Notes: generated by a model not told the origin, from the sequence alone. A stretch of 34,607 nucleotides of DNA from Thermoflexales bacterium (GCA_025057935.1 JANWUW010000016.1:1-34607), one strand, 5' to 3'; numbered from the stretch's first letter, positions 1-6,718 are shown. Numbers and translations are program-made.

Positions 1-192
1 GCCAGCGCCGACAATCGCACCCACAGCAGTGGCGCTCGCGCCAAGCGCAGAGAGAAATGGACCGCTGACGCTGCGCGCGCCCTCGTAGGTCATGTCAGCA
101 AAGAGGCTGACCACGCCGAGCAGCACCACAAAGCGCGCAGCACGAGAACGGGAGAGTGATCGGTTCAAGCTAGCAGAAGCAAAATCATGCAC
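1..192 (-). CDS. MFS transporter, N-terminal part (runs off window)
   Basis: Reading leftwards from a GTG at 192-190, an open frame of 64 codons continues without a stop to base 1. It begins with a short polar stretch, then a first membrane helix ending in SLFADMTYEGARS, followed by GPFLSALGASATAVG. A D-x-TYEGARS segment at the end of helix 1, followed by GP-L--LGASA, is a pattern I know from bacterial major facilitator superfamily permeases, so this is probably the N-terminus of a secondary transporter in the cytoplasmic membrane. No ATG fits this frame near the start; a TTG at 168-166 is an alternative. No clear Shine-Dalgarno is visible. Substrate unknown. The gene heads away from the toxin-antitoxin remnant and is probably unrelated to it. 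Confidence 0.72.
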   Translation of the reverse strand, partial: MHDFASASLNRSLSRSRAARFVVLLGVVSLFADMTYEGARSVSGPFLSALGASATAVGAIVGAG

Positions 193-402
193 GCAGTCAA
201 AGGCTTAAAGTCTGAGAGCTGAACACACCCAAACCTCGATTGCTTCATTCCTCGTGCAGATCGACCCTGCGTGAGGAAGTGCACTTGGGGAGGCGCGGCT
301 CGATAGACGCCCACCGTGCGACGGCGAGTTCGACAGACCAGTGCTCATGCTCTGACATTGCACTACAAAACACACGCTCACTTCGCGCAATCCTCGCATG
401 CG
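193..402. other. Intergenic stretch with no recognised gene
   Basis: About 210 bases between the MFS start and the conserved end of the decayed DUF5615 gene. Open frames here are short and look like no family I know. The minus-strand frame that carries the last part of the DUF5615 sequence runs on into this stretch without any conserved residues. Together with 403-1030 the composition is visibly less GC-rich than the genes further right. I see no terminator, repeat or tRNA. Confidence 0.5.
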
Positions 403-753
403 GCGACAAATGCGCAGAGCCCTTGGAAGGACTACAGCGAAACATCCCTGCATTTCATCGCCATGCTTATTGATGATGGACGAAAGACGAAACGATTTCC
501 GCCTTACGATTTGGTAACAACCCTGCGAGGCGAACAAGCACTACCCCTTGCGTGTGAAGCCTTTGCGAAAGACTATCTCGCCGAAATCCTTATCAGCAGT
601 CAGCAGGAGAGCTTCTTCCCGATTTGACAGTGCCAAGACTTCTTCATCGGATATCCCTGTGTGCCTCTCAGCAACATACCACACCTGATGCCCCTCTCGG
701 CGAAGCCGATCGACTATTTGGCGATCTATGCTCTCATCGGCCAAGAAGTTCAT
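403..753 (-). pseudogene. DUF5615 PIN-like toxin-type protein, broken by two frameshifts
   Basis: The frame starts at ATG 753-751 (MNFLADESIDRQIVDRL) and matches DUF5615, a PIN-like nuclease fold, through GISDEEVLALSNRE and LLTADKDFGEIVFRKG. It stops at 541 after 70 residues, whereas the family usually has about 110-120. The missing part is present in other frames: restoring one G in the GGGG run at 544-547 continues as GVVLVRLAGLLPNRKAEIVSSF, and a second shift near 465-475 continues as NKHGDEMQGCFAVVLPRALRI, which matches the usual family ending. So the sequence shows a full-length gene with two frame breaks. The acidic residues of the first half (D6, E7, D52) remain. It lies 9 bp downstream of its usual DUF433 partner. 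Either a decayed toxin-like gene or, less likely, two sequencing errors. Confidence 0.82.
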
Positions 754-762
754 CCCAATGAC

Positions 763-1026
763 TCAGCTAAGTGAATCATGCCCCGCCACTTCGGCAATAG
801 GATAAATCACATCTGCGCGCAGAGCTTCTTTCGCAAAATCAATAGCGGCTAACACAGCTTCGCGGGTCAATCCAGGGTGCTCTCTCAGTATCTGCTCGAT
901 GCTCTCTCCAGCTGCCAGCTTTTCTAAAATGAGCTCGACAGTGATGCGTGTGCCTGCCACCACAGGCTTACCCATCAGGATCTTCGGGTCAGAGACGATT
1001 GGCTTTTCCACACTATCACCTTCCAT
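763..1026 (-). CDS. DUF433 family antitoxin-like protein
   Basis: A protein of up to 87 residues with the DUF433 signature: IVSDPKILMGKPVVAGTRITVELILEKLAAGESIEQIL, then HPGLTREAVLAAIDFA. DUF433 proteins have a small helix-turn-helix-like fold, are typically encoded immediately before a DUF5615 PIN-like protein, and are regarded as the antitoxin of that pair; here the DUF5615 remnant follows after 9 bp. The ATG at 1026-1024 has no ribosome binding site. A GTG at 1011-1009 (codon 6) has GGAAGG about six bases upstream and is the better start, giving 82 residues beginning VEKPIVSDP. Because the partner is frameshifted, this may be an orphan antitoxin. A possible -10 for it lies at 1178-1183. Confidence 0.85.
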   Translation of the reverse strand: MEGDSVEKPIVSDPKILMGKPVVAGTRITVELILEKLAAGESIEQILREHPGLTREAVLAAIDFAKEALRADVIYPIAEVAGHDSLS

Positions 1027-1177
1027 TGCAACGCCAACTGACAGCTCTTCACCACATTGGCACGAGAAAACTCTACGATCGTGCCCAGAAGCAGCGAAGC
1101 AGGCTCGCGAAACCCACCTTGCCTATATTCGGGTGCGCGAAAACGAAGGAGGATGTAGCCCGTGCGTTGCTTTGACG

Positions 1178-1183
1178 ATTATA
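1178..1183 (-). promoter_or_regulatory. Possible -10 box for the DUF433/DUF5615 pair
   Basis: On the minus strand a perfect TATAAT sits in the context GTATAATCGT, between the end of the PAC2 gene and the DUF433 gene. The ten-base context GTATAATCGT recurs at the small winged-helix gene promoter (5164-5173). No good -35 is seen, and the predicted leader to DUF433 would be about 150 nt, so confidence is low. Confidence 0.3.
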
Positions 1184-1220
1184 CAGCCGCTTCGGCGATC
1201 GCCCCCAGCAAACCGCGTGC

Positions 1221-2147
1221 TCACTCGATGTCCTTTAGCACGTCCTCGAGGGCATGCTCCCAGACTTCGTCTAGCTTCGTGAAGGGCTTCTCGACGAAGT
1301 CGGCCGTCAGGCGCGCTAGATACTCCTTCAGCGGCACGCTTGGCAGCTTCTCGCTCAGTTCGTCAATGTTCTTGCGGATCGCCGCGATCATCGCCTCGCT
1401 GCGCTGCTGGAGATCGCGCAGATCTAAGCCGAGGCGGAACATGTGATTCAGCCGCACCATGATGTCATACCATGCCTTGTAGTCCTGGTCGAGCGCGATG
1501 TTGTGCGGCTGATGGAGGATCTGCGAGAGGTCGTAGGCAGGCACAAAGGCGTAGAACGTGAAGTACTCAATGTTGCGCCGCTCAGCAAGGTCATTCAGAT
1601 ACGAGCCGATGCTCACGCCGCCCTCGTAGTTGGAGAAGCTTACTGCATACTCGCTCAGCTCTTCCTTCATGCGCGGCAGGCTGTAAGTGCAGGAGATGGC
1701 GCGCTCCTTGTCGTATGGCACGGCAGCATACACGCCGCCCGTCGCTGCCACGCGCCTCACGTTAAGTTGCTGGACCAGCTCGAAGAACGCCTCAGCATAA
1801 CGCGCTACACGCATCTGCGGCTCGTCGCCGAGGAACAGCACCACTCCTTTGCGCTCGTCACCCCAGAAGAACACCTCCGTGCGCGGGCCAACCAACGACT
1901 TGCGATAGCCTTCCTCGAACTTCATCTGTGGACGGAAGAGGAACTGCGAGACCGGCGTCTGGAACAAGAAGAACTCATCCGAGTCGATCTCGCCTATCTT
2001 GCGCGCTTTGAGCGTGTCAATCAAGTATGTGAGCAACCCCGACGAGACCGCACCAGCGTCTGCCCATTGCCGCCAACCTGCGATCATCACCATATCCTCT
2101 GCCCGAGGTCGCTCGAACAATCGAATCAGCTTCTGCATGCCTCTCAC
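1221..2147 (-). CDS. PAC2 family protein
   Basis: A 308-residue protein with the PAC2 fold (proteasome-assembly-chaperone 2-like family): N-terminal IRLFERPRAEDMVMIAGWRQWADAG, a central RVAATGGVYAAVPYDKERA segment and a GLDLRDLQQRSE stretch near the C-terminus. Bacterial PAC2-family proteins are found mainly in actinobacteria and Chloroflexota; their biochemical role is not established, although the archaeal/eukaryotic namesakes act as chaperones and some bacterial members are annotated as carboxylate-amine ligase-like. No signal peptide or membrane segment, so cytoplasmic. The first codon is GTG at 2147; an ATG three codons in (2138) is preceded by GAGAGG but with almost no spacing, so the start is uncertain by three residues. 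It is transcribed divergently from the MBL gene and seems to be a single-gene unit. Confidence 0.85.
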   Translation of the reverse strand: MRGMQKLIRLFERPRAEDMVMIAGWRQWADAGAVSSGLLTYLIDTLKARKIGEIDSDEFFLFQTPVSQFLFRPQMKFEEGYRKSLVGPRTEVFFWGDERKGVVLFLGDEPQMRVARYAEAFFELVQQLNVRRVAATGGVYAAVPYDKERAISCTYSLPRMKEELSEYAVSFSNYEGGVSIGSYLNDLAERRNIEYFTFYAFVPAYDLSQILHQPHNIALDQDYKAWYDIMVRLNHMFRLGLDLRDLQQRSEAMIAAIRKNIDELSEKLPSVPLKEYLARLTADFVEKPFTKLDEVWEHALEDVLKDIE

Positions 2148-2254
2148 TCTACTTTGATAACGTAAGCGGTGGGTGTGTGTCGTGTTGGAGTGAGGTTAAT
2201 GCTAAGCAGCCTAACTTTAGAGACCAGCTCGTAGCAACGATTATGGCAAAAAAC

Positions 2255-2282
2255 TTGACAAATGCGCTAGCTGCGTTAATCT
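2255..2282 (+). promoter_or_regulatory. Sigma-70-type promoter of the MBL/EIICD operon, leaderless start
   Basis: A perfect -35 TTGACA at 2255-2260, a 16-base spacer and a -10 TAATCT at 2277-2282. Transcription would begin about 2289-2291, at or next to the ATG at 2292, so the mRNA would be leaderless. This agrees with the lack of a Shine-Dalgarno before the ATG and argues against the in-frame TTG at 2283. It is the only full TTGACA I found correctly spaced from a -10 in this window. Confidence 0.7.
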
Positions 2283-2291
2283 TTGCGCGCC

Positions 2292-3380
2292 ATGTCGTGG
2301 GAGCGCGCGTCGGAGGACGTGTACGTCTTCACGAGTGACCGATACGCTCAAGTTAACGCCTCGCTGGTTGTTGCTGAGGGCATCGGTGTTCTGATCGACA
2401 CCCTGCCCTTCCCCGAGGAGACACTCCAGATCGCGATGTTGGCGCGTCGCGTCTGCCCGCAGGGGATACGCTGCATCATTTACACCAGCCACGAAGCAGA
2501 CCACGTGTATGGGGCGTTTCTGTTCCCAGGCGCCGAGATCATCGCCCACGAACAATGCTTGGAAACGCTTCGGCTGCACGGCGAAGCCGCGCTACAGCGC
2601 GCGAAGGCGAGCACACCCGAGCTTGCTCCTGTGCGTCTGCGCTTGCCCACCATCACCTTTCGGCAAGGCAGCCTCACTCTGCGCCTGCCAAGCAAAACGC
2701 TCGAGATCACACACACGCCTGGGCACGCGCCAGATAGCATCGTAGTGCTGCTCCACGAAGAGAGCATCTTGTTTGCCGGTGATACAGTGATGGCTCTGCC
2801 AGCCATCGCACAAGGGGACCCTGACCAACTCAAACAATCCCTCGAGCGCATCAGCAACATGTCGCTGGAGAACATTGTGCAGGGGCACGGCGAGATCATT
2901 CTGCGCGGCGAGATCAAAGACACGCTGAAGCGCCAAATCGCCTATCTAGACACCCTGCGGAGCAGAGTGACGAAAATTGTGGAAGCCGGCGGGTCGCGTG
3001 AGGACGTGAAGGCAATTACACTGGAGTCGTGCGGCATGCAGCGTATCCTGCTAAACGGCTTTGCGCCACAGGTGCACCTCGCCAACGCATTGGCAATATA
3101 CGACCGACTCGCGGCAGCGCGCGCCTCAGCCGAAGCAGCCCCATCCGCGCGCCCATCGCGTGCGAAATCGGGCGAAACATCCGCGGGCGCTGAAGCGACA
3201 GATGCGGCACACAGTCGCAAACGCGCTCGCACCACAAAAACCACAAGGACGAAATCGAAGGCGAATCCCAAAAGCACCACAAAGAAGAGCAACGCCACGA
3301 AAGCAAAAAAGGACAAGAAGGGGAAATCTAGCGCCAAGCGCAAAACCAAGCCCGCGAAGAAAAAAGGGAAGCGCCCATGA
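2292..3380 (+). CDS. Metallo-beta-lactamase-fold protein with lysine-rich C-terminal tail
   Basis: A 362-residue protein. Residues 1-230 form an MBL-fold hydrolase: YTSHEADHVYG (about 65-74), THTPGHAPDS with a His at 145, FAGDT with Asp 164 and QGHGE with His 199. The first metal motif is altered: the usual HxHxDH reads SHEADH, so the first His is Ser and the second is Glu. Glu in the second place is known from diiron flavodiiron proteins, but the Ser is not usual, so metal content is uncertain. From about residue 280 the chain becomes a low-complexity Ala/Lys/Thr tail with more than 30 Lys/Arg and no hydrophobic core, like histone-H1/AlgP-type tails, likely disordered and nucleic-acid- or polyanion-binding. 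The stop overlaps the next start (ATGA, 3377-3380). Substrate unknown. No signal peptide, so presumably cytoplasmic. Confidence 0.85.
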   Translation: MSWERASEDVYVFTSDRYAQVNASLVVAEGIGVLIDTLPFPEETLQIAMLARRVCPQGIRCIIYTSHEADHVYGAFLFPGAEIIAHEQCLETLRLHGEAALQRAKASTPELAPVRLRLPTITFRQGSLTLRLPSKTLEITHTPGHAPDSIVVLLHEESILFAGDTVMALPAIAQGDPDQLKQSLERISNMSLENIVQGHGEIILRGEIKDTLKRQIAYLDTLRSRVTKIVEAGGSREDVKAITLESCGMQRILLNGFAPQVHLANALAIYDRLAAARASAEAAPSARPSRAKSGETSAGAEATDAAHSRKRARTTKTTRTKSKANPKSTTKKSNATKAKKDKKGKSSAKRKTKPAKKKGKRP

Positions 3381-5005
3381 GCGTGCTTCAAGCCGCAGCC
3401 ATCGCGCTGCTCTACGCGCTGGCGCGTTCAGCGTTGAGCGCTGGGCTGGGCAGCGCTGTGCTTTCCCAGCCGCTGGTCGCAGGCACGCTCGTCGGCGCGC
3501 TGTTGGGTGACCCGCTGCGTGGCGCCCAAATAGGCGGCTTGATGAATCTTGCGACGCTGGGCTTGACCCAGCTTCGCTTACGCCTGACCCCAGACATCGC
3601 ATTCGCCGGCTACGTTGGCGTGCCGCTGATGATGCTCGCGGGCCTAACTCCCGACTCACCTCAGGCTTCTGCGTTGTTCGCCGCACTTGCAGTGTTCAGC
3701 ACTGCGCTCGAAGTGAGCCGAGGGCTGTTCAACACACTTGTGGCGCACTGGGCAGACTACTTCGCCGACGAGGGCTACGTGGAGTGGGTGGCATTGCTGG
3801 GAGTGCTGCCCACGCAGCTCTGGGCGATGTTGACCACTTTCATCGCCGCACTCGCGCTGTTGCTGCTCGATGCGCCTGCTCTAGCCAACCTCGCGTTGAG
3901 CATCCCGAGCAGCGTGCAGTTTGCGCTGCAGGCAACGCAGGTGCTGCTCGCAGCGTTGGGTATGGCGTTGAGCTTGCGCTGGTTGCTCCAAGGGAGCAGC
4001 GCTGCCTACTTCTTGCTCGGCTACTTACTCGCCCCCGTGCTCGGCAGCGTGTCGGCATTTCTTTTTGGCGCCGGCGTTGCGACGATCCACGCCTACCTCG
4101 CACGCCGCCGACCCGACGCCGCACGGGAAGCACTCGTCACCGATGTGCTCCCAGCAGAACCTGTTGCCGCCTATGCGCCGAAGCGGCAACTCGCGCGCGC
4201 CGATTTGTTCGCCACGTTTCTGCTGTGGATGTTCTTCCATGACGCCGGCACGAACTTCGAGCGCCGGCAAAACTTGGGGGTTGCCGTGGCGCTGACGCCT
4301 GCAGCGCGCGCGCTGTGCGAAACGCTCGAGGAGCGCATTGCCTTCCTGCGCCGACACCTCACCTTGTTCAGCAGCGATTGGAGCTTCGGCGCTGCTGTGA
4401 TTGGCGCAGTGGCTGCTCTGGAGGAGCGCCGCGCCAACGGCGAGACCATCAGCGACGCCGAGATCGTCGGCACGAAAAGCGCTGGCATGCTGCTTGCCGA
4501 CGGGTTGGGGCGCGCGCTCTTGGTCGGCGGCAGCGGCGCATTGCTTGTTGCGCTTGGCATGCAGGAGGCGAACCAAGGCTCTTTGCTCGGCGTGTTGCTC
4601 TTTGCGCTTGTGCAGAGCACCCTCGTTGTTGCGAGCGGCGTGGGCAGCTTCTGGCTCGGCTTTGCGCAAGCGCGGGCGTTTGGCGAGTGGGCGCGCGAGC
4701 AAGGTTGGCTTCGGCCCGCTCTCTTCGGCGCAATGCGGCTTGGCGCCTGGGCACTTGGCGTGCTCACGCCCACCTTTGTGCCCTTCGTGCTTAGCCCCGA
4801 AGCAGGCGTTCGCATCGGCAACGTCGTCTGGTCGCCTCAAGCACAAGTGATGAACACACTGATGCCTCACGGCTTGCCGTTGCTGCTGGTGTTGGCGATG
4901 TGGTTCTTGCTACGTCAGCGGTGGTCACCGGTGACGATCTTTGGGGTGGGCCTTGTAACACCGTTGGCGCTTGCCTTGTTGCTCGCGCTGCTAGGCGTGG
5001 CGTAG
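3377..5005 (+). CDS. Fused mannose/sorbose-family PTS EIIC-EIID permease
   Basis: A 542-residue polytopic membrane protein. Residues 1-240 match the EIIC subunit of mannose-family phosphotransferase systems (QPLVAGTLVGALLGDP followed by GAQIGGLMNLATLG, residues 31-62). After a hydrophilic linker (about 243-272), residues 273-542 match EIID: FLLWMFFHDAGTNFERRQNLG, a cytoplasmic AxxLCETLEERIAFLRRHLTLFSSD block, then AALEERRANGE and a helical C-terminus. In known systems IIC and IID are separate proteins that form the sugar channel and need IIA and IIB domains for phosphorylation; no IIA or IIB is encoded here. Fusion in the order C-D is unusual. Translation is coupled to the tailed MBL gene by a 4-base overlap. 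It may be a PTS-derived transporter working without phosphorylation; the substrate cannot be told. Confidence 0.85.
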   Translation: MSVLQAAAIALLYALARSALSAGLGSAVLSQPLVAGTLVGALLGDPLRGAQIGGLMNLATLGLTQLRLRLTPDIAFAGYVGVPLMMLAGLTPDSPQASALFAALAVFSTALEVSRGLFNTLVAHWADYFADEGYVEWVALLGVLPTQLWAMLTTFIAALALLLLDAPALANLALSIPSSVQFALQATQVLLAALGMALSLRWLLQGSSAAYFLLGYLLAPVLGSVSAFLFGAGVATIHAYLARRRPDAAREALVTDVLPAEPVAAYAPKRQLARADLFATFLLWMFFHDAGTNFERRQNLGVAVALTPAARALCETLEERIAFLRRHLTLFSSDWSFGAAVIGAVAALEERRANGETISDAEIVGTKSAGMLLADGLGRALLVGGSGALLVALGMQEANQGSLLGVLLFALVQSTLVVASGVGSFWLGFAQARAFGEWAREQGWLRPALFGAMRLGAWALGVLTPTFVPFVLSPEAGVRIGNVVWSPQAQVMNTLMPHGLPLLLVLAMWFLLRQRWSPVTIFGVGLVTPLALALLLALLGVA

Positions 5006-5164
5006 GGCAGCTAGCGATCGCGGCAAGGCTCACACGCTCACGCCATAGCGAATGCACGCCTCAAAGCGTTCGACGTAGCGGACGCACAGCTTCTGCATCA
5101 GCATTTGCACATTTGCTCACGCTGAGAGGCGCACCACCCACGTCCTAACCCAAGCATGCATGTG

Positions 5165-5170
5165 TATAAT
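5165..5170 (+). promoter_or_regulatory. -10 box of the small winged-helix gene
   Basis: A perfect TATAAT in the context GTGTATAATCGT. No convincing -35. Transcription would begin near 5177 and give a leader of about 130 nt that contains the long hairpin at 5229-5280. Confidence 0.5.
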
Positions 5171-5228
5171 CGTGGTTGCAAGTAGCAAGGCAGAATACTA
5201 TTCCCGCTGCCTTGCGAACAGACCTCCT

Positions 5229-5280
5229 CCGTTCTCACGCGGGAGAGGTAGCCCCCGCCTCTCCCGCGTGCCGAGAACGG
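5229..5280 (+). promoter_or_regulatory. Long leader hairpin upstream of the winged-helix gene
   Basis: CCGTTCTC (5229-5236) and ACGCGGGAGAGG (5237-5248) pair with CCTCTCCCGCGT (5258-5269) and GAGAACGG (5273-5280). The result is 20 base pairs with a 9-base loop and one 3-base bulge (GCC, 5270-5272). There is no following T-run, so it is not a standard terminator. It ends 27 bases before the ATG at 5308, within the predicted 5' leader. It resembles no riboswitch I can recognise. It could be an RNA regulatory element, a protein-binding site or a processing site. Confidence 0.6.
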
Positions 5281-5307
5281 CGCTCGCTGAGAGGCGCGAT
5301 TGATACC

Positions 5308-5490
5308 ATGACGACCCAGAAGCAGCCGCCCTTCAAACTCACCAAGCTGGAGCGCACACTGGTCGAAGCAATCAAGAAGGCGCCGTTTGGTTTGCCCGAC
5401 TGGAACGCCATTGCCAAGGCGGAGAATGTGCCTGTGGAGTACATCCAGCAGCGGCTTGAGTGGCTGCGCAGCATGGGCGTGATCGAATGA
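5308..5490 (+). CDS. Small winged-helix-like protein, 60 residues
   Basis: Start ATG at 5308 (MTTQKQPPFKLTKLERTLVE), chosen because conservation-like, charged and helical sequence begins there and the codons upstream look random. The chain has a helix rich in Lys/Glu, then FGLPDWNAIAKAENVPVEYIQQRLEWLRSMGVIE, which fits the helix-turn-helix and end strand of a minimal winged-helix fold. It has no signal peptide. I do not recognise a named family; DNA or protein binding is an inference from the fold pattern. It is preceded by a 130-nt leader with an unusual hairpin and by paired direct repeats, so it may regulate itself. It is followed by tRNA-His with its own promoter. Confidence 0.7.
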   Translation: MTTQKQPPFKLTKLERTLVEAIKKAPFGLPDWNAIAKAENVPVEYIQQRLEWLRSMGVIE

Positions 5491-5561
5491 GCAATCTCGG
5501 AGGCAGGGAGACCCGCTCCGCCTTCAGCGGCACGCGATCCGCTCCTGCTGTGCTCTCTTTG

Positions 5562-5570
5562 TGATAGAAT
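5562..5570 (+). promoter_or_regulatory. Extended -10 promoter of tRNA-His
   Basis: TGATAGAAT is an extended -10 (TGn plus TAGAAT at 5565-5570). The tRNA 5' end is at 5582, so transcription would start only a few bases before it. Confidence 0.55.
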
Positions 5571-5581
5571 GTTAGCTGCGT

Positions 5582-5654
5582 GGCGCCTTTAGCTCAATGG
5601 CAGAGCGTCTGACTGTGGCTCAGAAGGTTACGGGTTCGAGCCCCGTAAGGCGCC
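5582..5654 (+). tRNA. tRNA-His (GTG anticodon)
   Basis: A complete cloverleaf: acceptor GCGCCTT (5583-5589) pairs with AAGGCGC (5647-5653), the D-stem is GCTC/GAGC, the anticodon stem is TCTGA/TCAGA around loop CTGTGGC with anticodon GTG, and the T-arm is ACGGG-TTCGAGC-CCCGT. The discriminator is C (5654) and is opposed by an encoded extra G at 5582, the G-1:C73 pair that is the identity mark for histidyl-tRNA synthetase. No CCA is encoded. The stop codon of the convergent L,D-transpeptidase gene lies only 4 bases away, with no visible terminator between them. Confidence 0.96.
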
Positions 5655-5658
5655 TTCC

Positions 5659-6711
5659 TCAAAATACGATCACTCGCGTCGCATAGGGGTCATTGCGCCG
5701 AATCTCGATCTCGTTGTAGCCCATCGGCGGTAGCGTCCAGCGCCAGATCCACTGTGCCACAGGAGCAGGCAAGTTCACGCAGCCATGGCTGCGTTGGCGC
5801 CCGAAATCATTGTGCCAGTAGGCACCGTGAAAGGCGACAGCGGTCGCCGTGAAATAGGCGGGGAAAGGCACGCCGGGCAGGTCGTAAAAGTCTCTTCCTT
5901 CGCCTCCGATCATGCGCGAAGACATGCGCTTGCGAATGATGCGGTGCTGCCCTCGCGGTGTCTGGAAGCGCCCAAAGCCAGTCGCCGCGCGCGCAGTGAG
6001 CACCACACGATCGCCCTCATAAGCCGTGACGATTTGCCGCCGAAGGTCCACCTCGATACGTTTTTGGTCTGGCAGCACCTCTGGGTGGACAGGCATAAGC
6101 TCCTCCGGCGGAATGCGGCGCAGGTGCGAGGCTGGCACGTAGGGACCCGCGTTGCTCCACACAAGCCCATGCCCGATGCGATACCACCACTGCCCATCTT
6201 CGCCAATTGCAGCCTCGGACACGCGGTACACACTGGTGTAATACAGGCGCCGTACCCTGCGAGCGTGCGGCGAGGGTTGCGCGCGCGCCTCCGTGAACGG
6301 CACAGTTACCTGCGCCCAGAAACCTTGAGAGGCAAGGGCAGGCTCAGGCACCTGAAAGTCCTGACGCACTGGCTGCACGAAAGAAGAATGCAGCCATCCC
6401 TCTTCCACTTTGTACCAAACCGGATTGTGCGGCAACAGCGGATCGCCGACCGCTTGTGCAAGAAGGGCGAGCACTTCGTCGTTGTAAGCGTAGCGCACAA
6501 GCTTGGCATTTCGCCGCGGCGCCTCGCGGATAGCCAGGCGCCACGTGGTGATGCGCCCCAATGGCGCCGGCGGCTGATCGGCGTCCATCGGTTGTGCGTC
6601 AGCGGCTTCATCTGCGAACAGATACCCCAAGTTGGTGAACGGCGCGAGCGCTAAAGCAGCAGCGAGGGTGCCGGCGTGCTTCAGCAGGCTTCGTCTTGTC
6701 CAAAGCTTCAT
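5659..6711 (-). CDS. Tat-exported L,D-transpeptidase (YkuD) with SH3-like domains
   Basis: A 350-residue protein from ATG 6711-6709. The N-terminus MKLWTRRSLLKHAG with a following hydrophobic stretch is a twin-arginine export signal (TRRSLLK). Residues about 50-115 and 140-205 look like two SH3b-type domains (each with a W-Y-x-V/I pattern). The C-terminal YkuD domain carries HGAYWHND (His 295) and RSHGCVNL (His 309, catalytic Cys 311), the complete active site. L,D-transpeptidases cross-link peptidoglycan stem peptides or attach proteins to them outside the membrane. The gene follows the PIG-L deacetylase by 7 bp with GGAG upstream, so it is the last gene of the envelope operon. An upstream in-frame extension exists but lies inside the deacetylase gene. 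Confidence 0.9.
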   Translation of the reverse strand: MKLWTRRSLLKHAGTLAAALALAPFTNLGYLFADEAADAQPMDADQPPAPLGRITTWRLAIREAPRRNAKLVRYAYNDEVLALLAQAVGDPLLPHNPVWYKVEEGWLHSSFVQPVRQDFQVPEPALASQGFWAQVTVPFTEARAQPSPHARRVRRLYYTSVYRVSEAAIGEDGQWWYRIGHGLVWSNAGPYVPASHLRRIPPEELMPVHPEVLPDQKRIEVDLRRQIVTAYEGDRVVLTARAATGFGRFQTPRGQHRIIRKRMSSRMIGGEGRDFYDLPGVPFPAYFTATAVAFHGAYWHNDFGRQRSHGCVNLPAPVAQWIWRWTLPPMGYNEIEIRRNDPYATRVIVF

Positions 6712-6718
6712 GGCTTCT

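Larger units (their letters stand above)
5121..5297 (+). repeat. Pair of 13-bp direct repeats
   Basis: CGCTGAGAGGCGC is found exactly at 5121-5133 and 5285-5297. The first copy lies upstream of the -10 box and the second just after the long hairpin, 10 bases before the ATG at 5308. They could be two operator half-sites for an autoregulatory DNA-binding protein or the footprint of a past insertion; the ends of the enclosed segment are not inverted repeats, which argues against a transposon. Confidence 0.5.
5006..5307 (+). other. Intergenic leader region with promoter, direct repeats and hairpin
   Basis: About 300 bases between the EIICD stop and the small winged-helix gene. The first 115 bases show nothing I can name and no rho-independent terminator. 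A 13-base sequence CGCTGAGAGGCGC occurs at 5121-5133 and again at 5285-5297. A -10 box is at 5165-5170 and a long hairpin at 5229-5280. In-frame codons upstream of 5308 back to a TTG at 5176 show no conserved protein, so this part reads as a non-coding leader. Confidence 0.55.

Noticed and set aside
205-537. An independent 110-residue minus-strand gene
   Set aside because: Its first part is the displaced C-terminal half of the DUF5615 gene; the remainder shows no conserved sequence.
3180-3380. The lysine-rich end of the MBL protein as a frameshift artefact
   Set aside because: The frame stays open to a stop that overlaps the next start by ATGA, and the amino-acid bias (Lys, Ala, Thr, Arg) is typical of real tails, so the frame is trusted.
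5285-5297. GCTGAGAGG resembling part of the TPP riboswitch core before the winged-helix gene
   Set aside because: The other required conserved parts (such as the CCTGA and GGGTGC elements) are missing and the downstream gene has no link to thiamine.
5491-5561. CCGCT...AGCGG inverted repeat after the small winged-helix gene as a terminator
   Set aside because: The stem is only five base pairs and no T-run follows.
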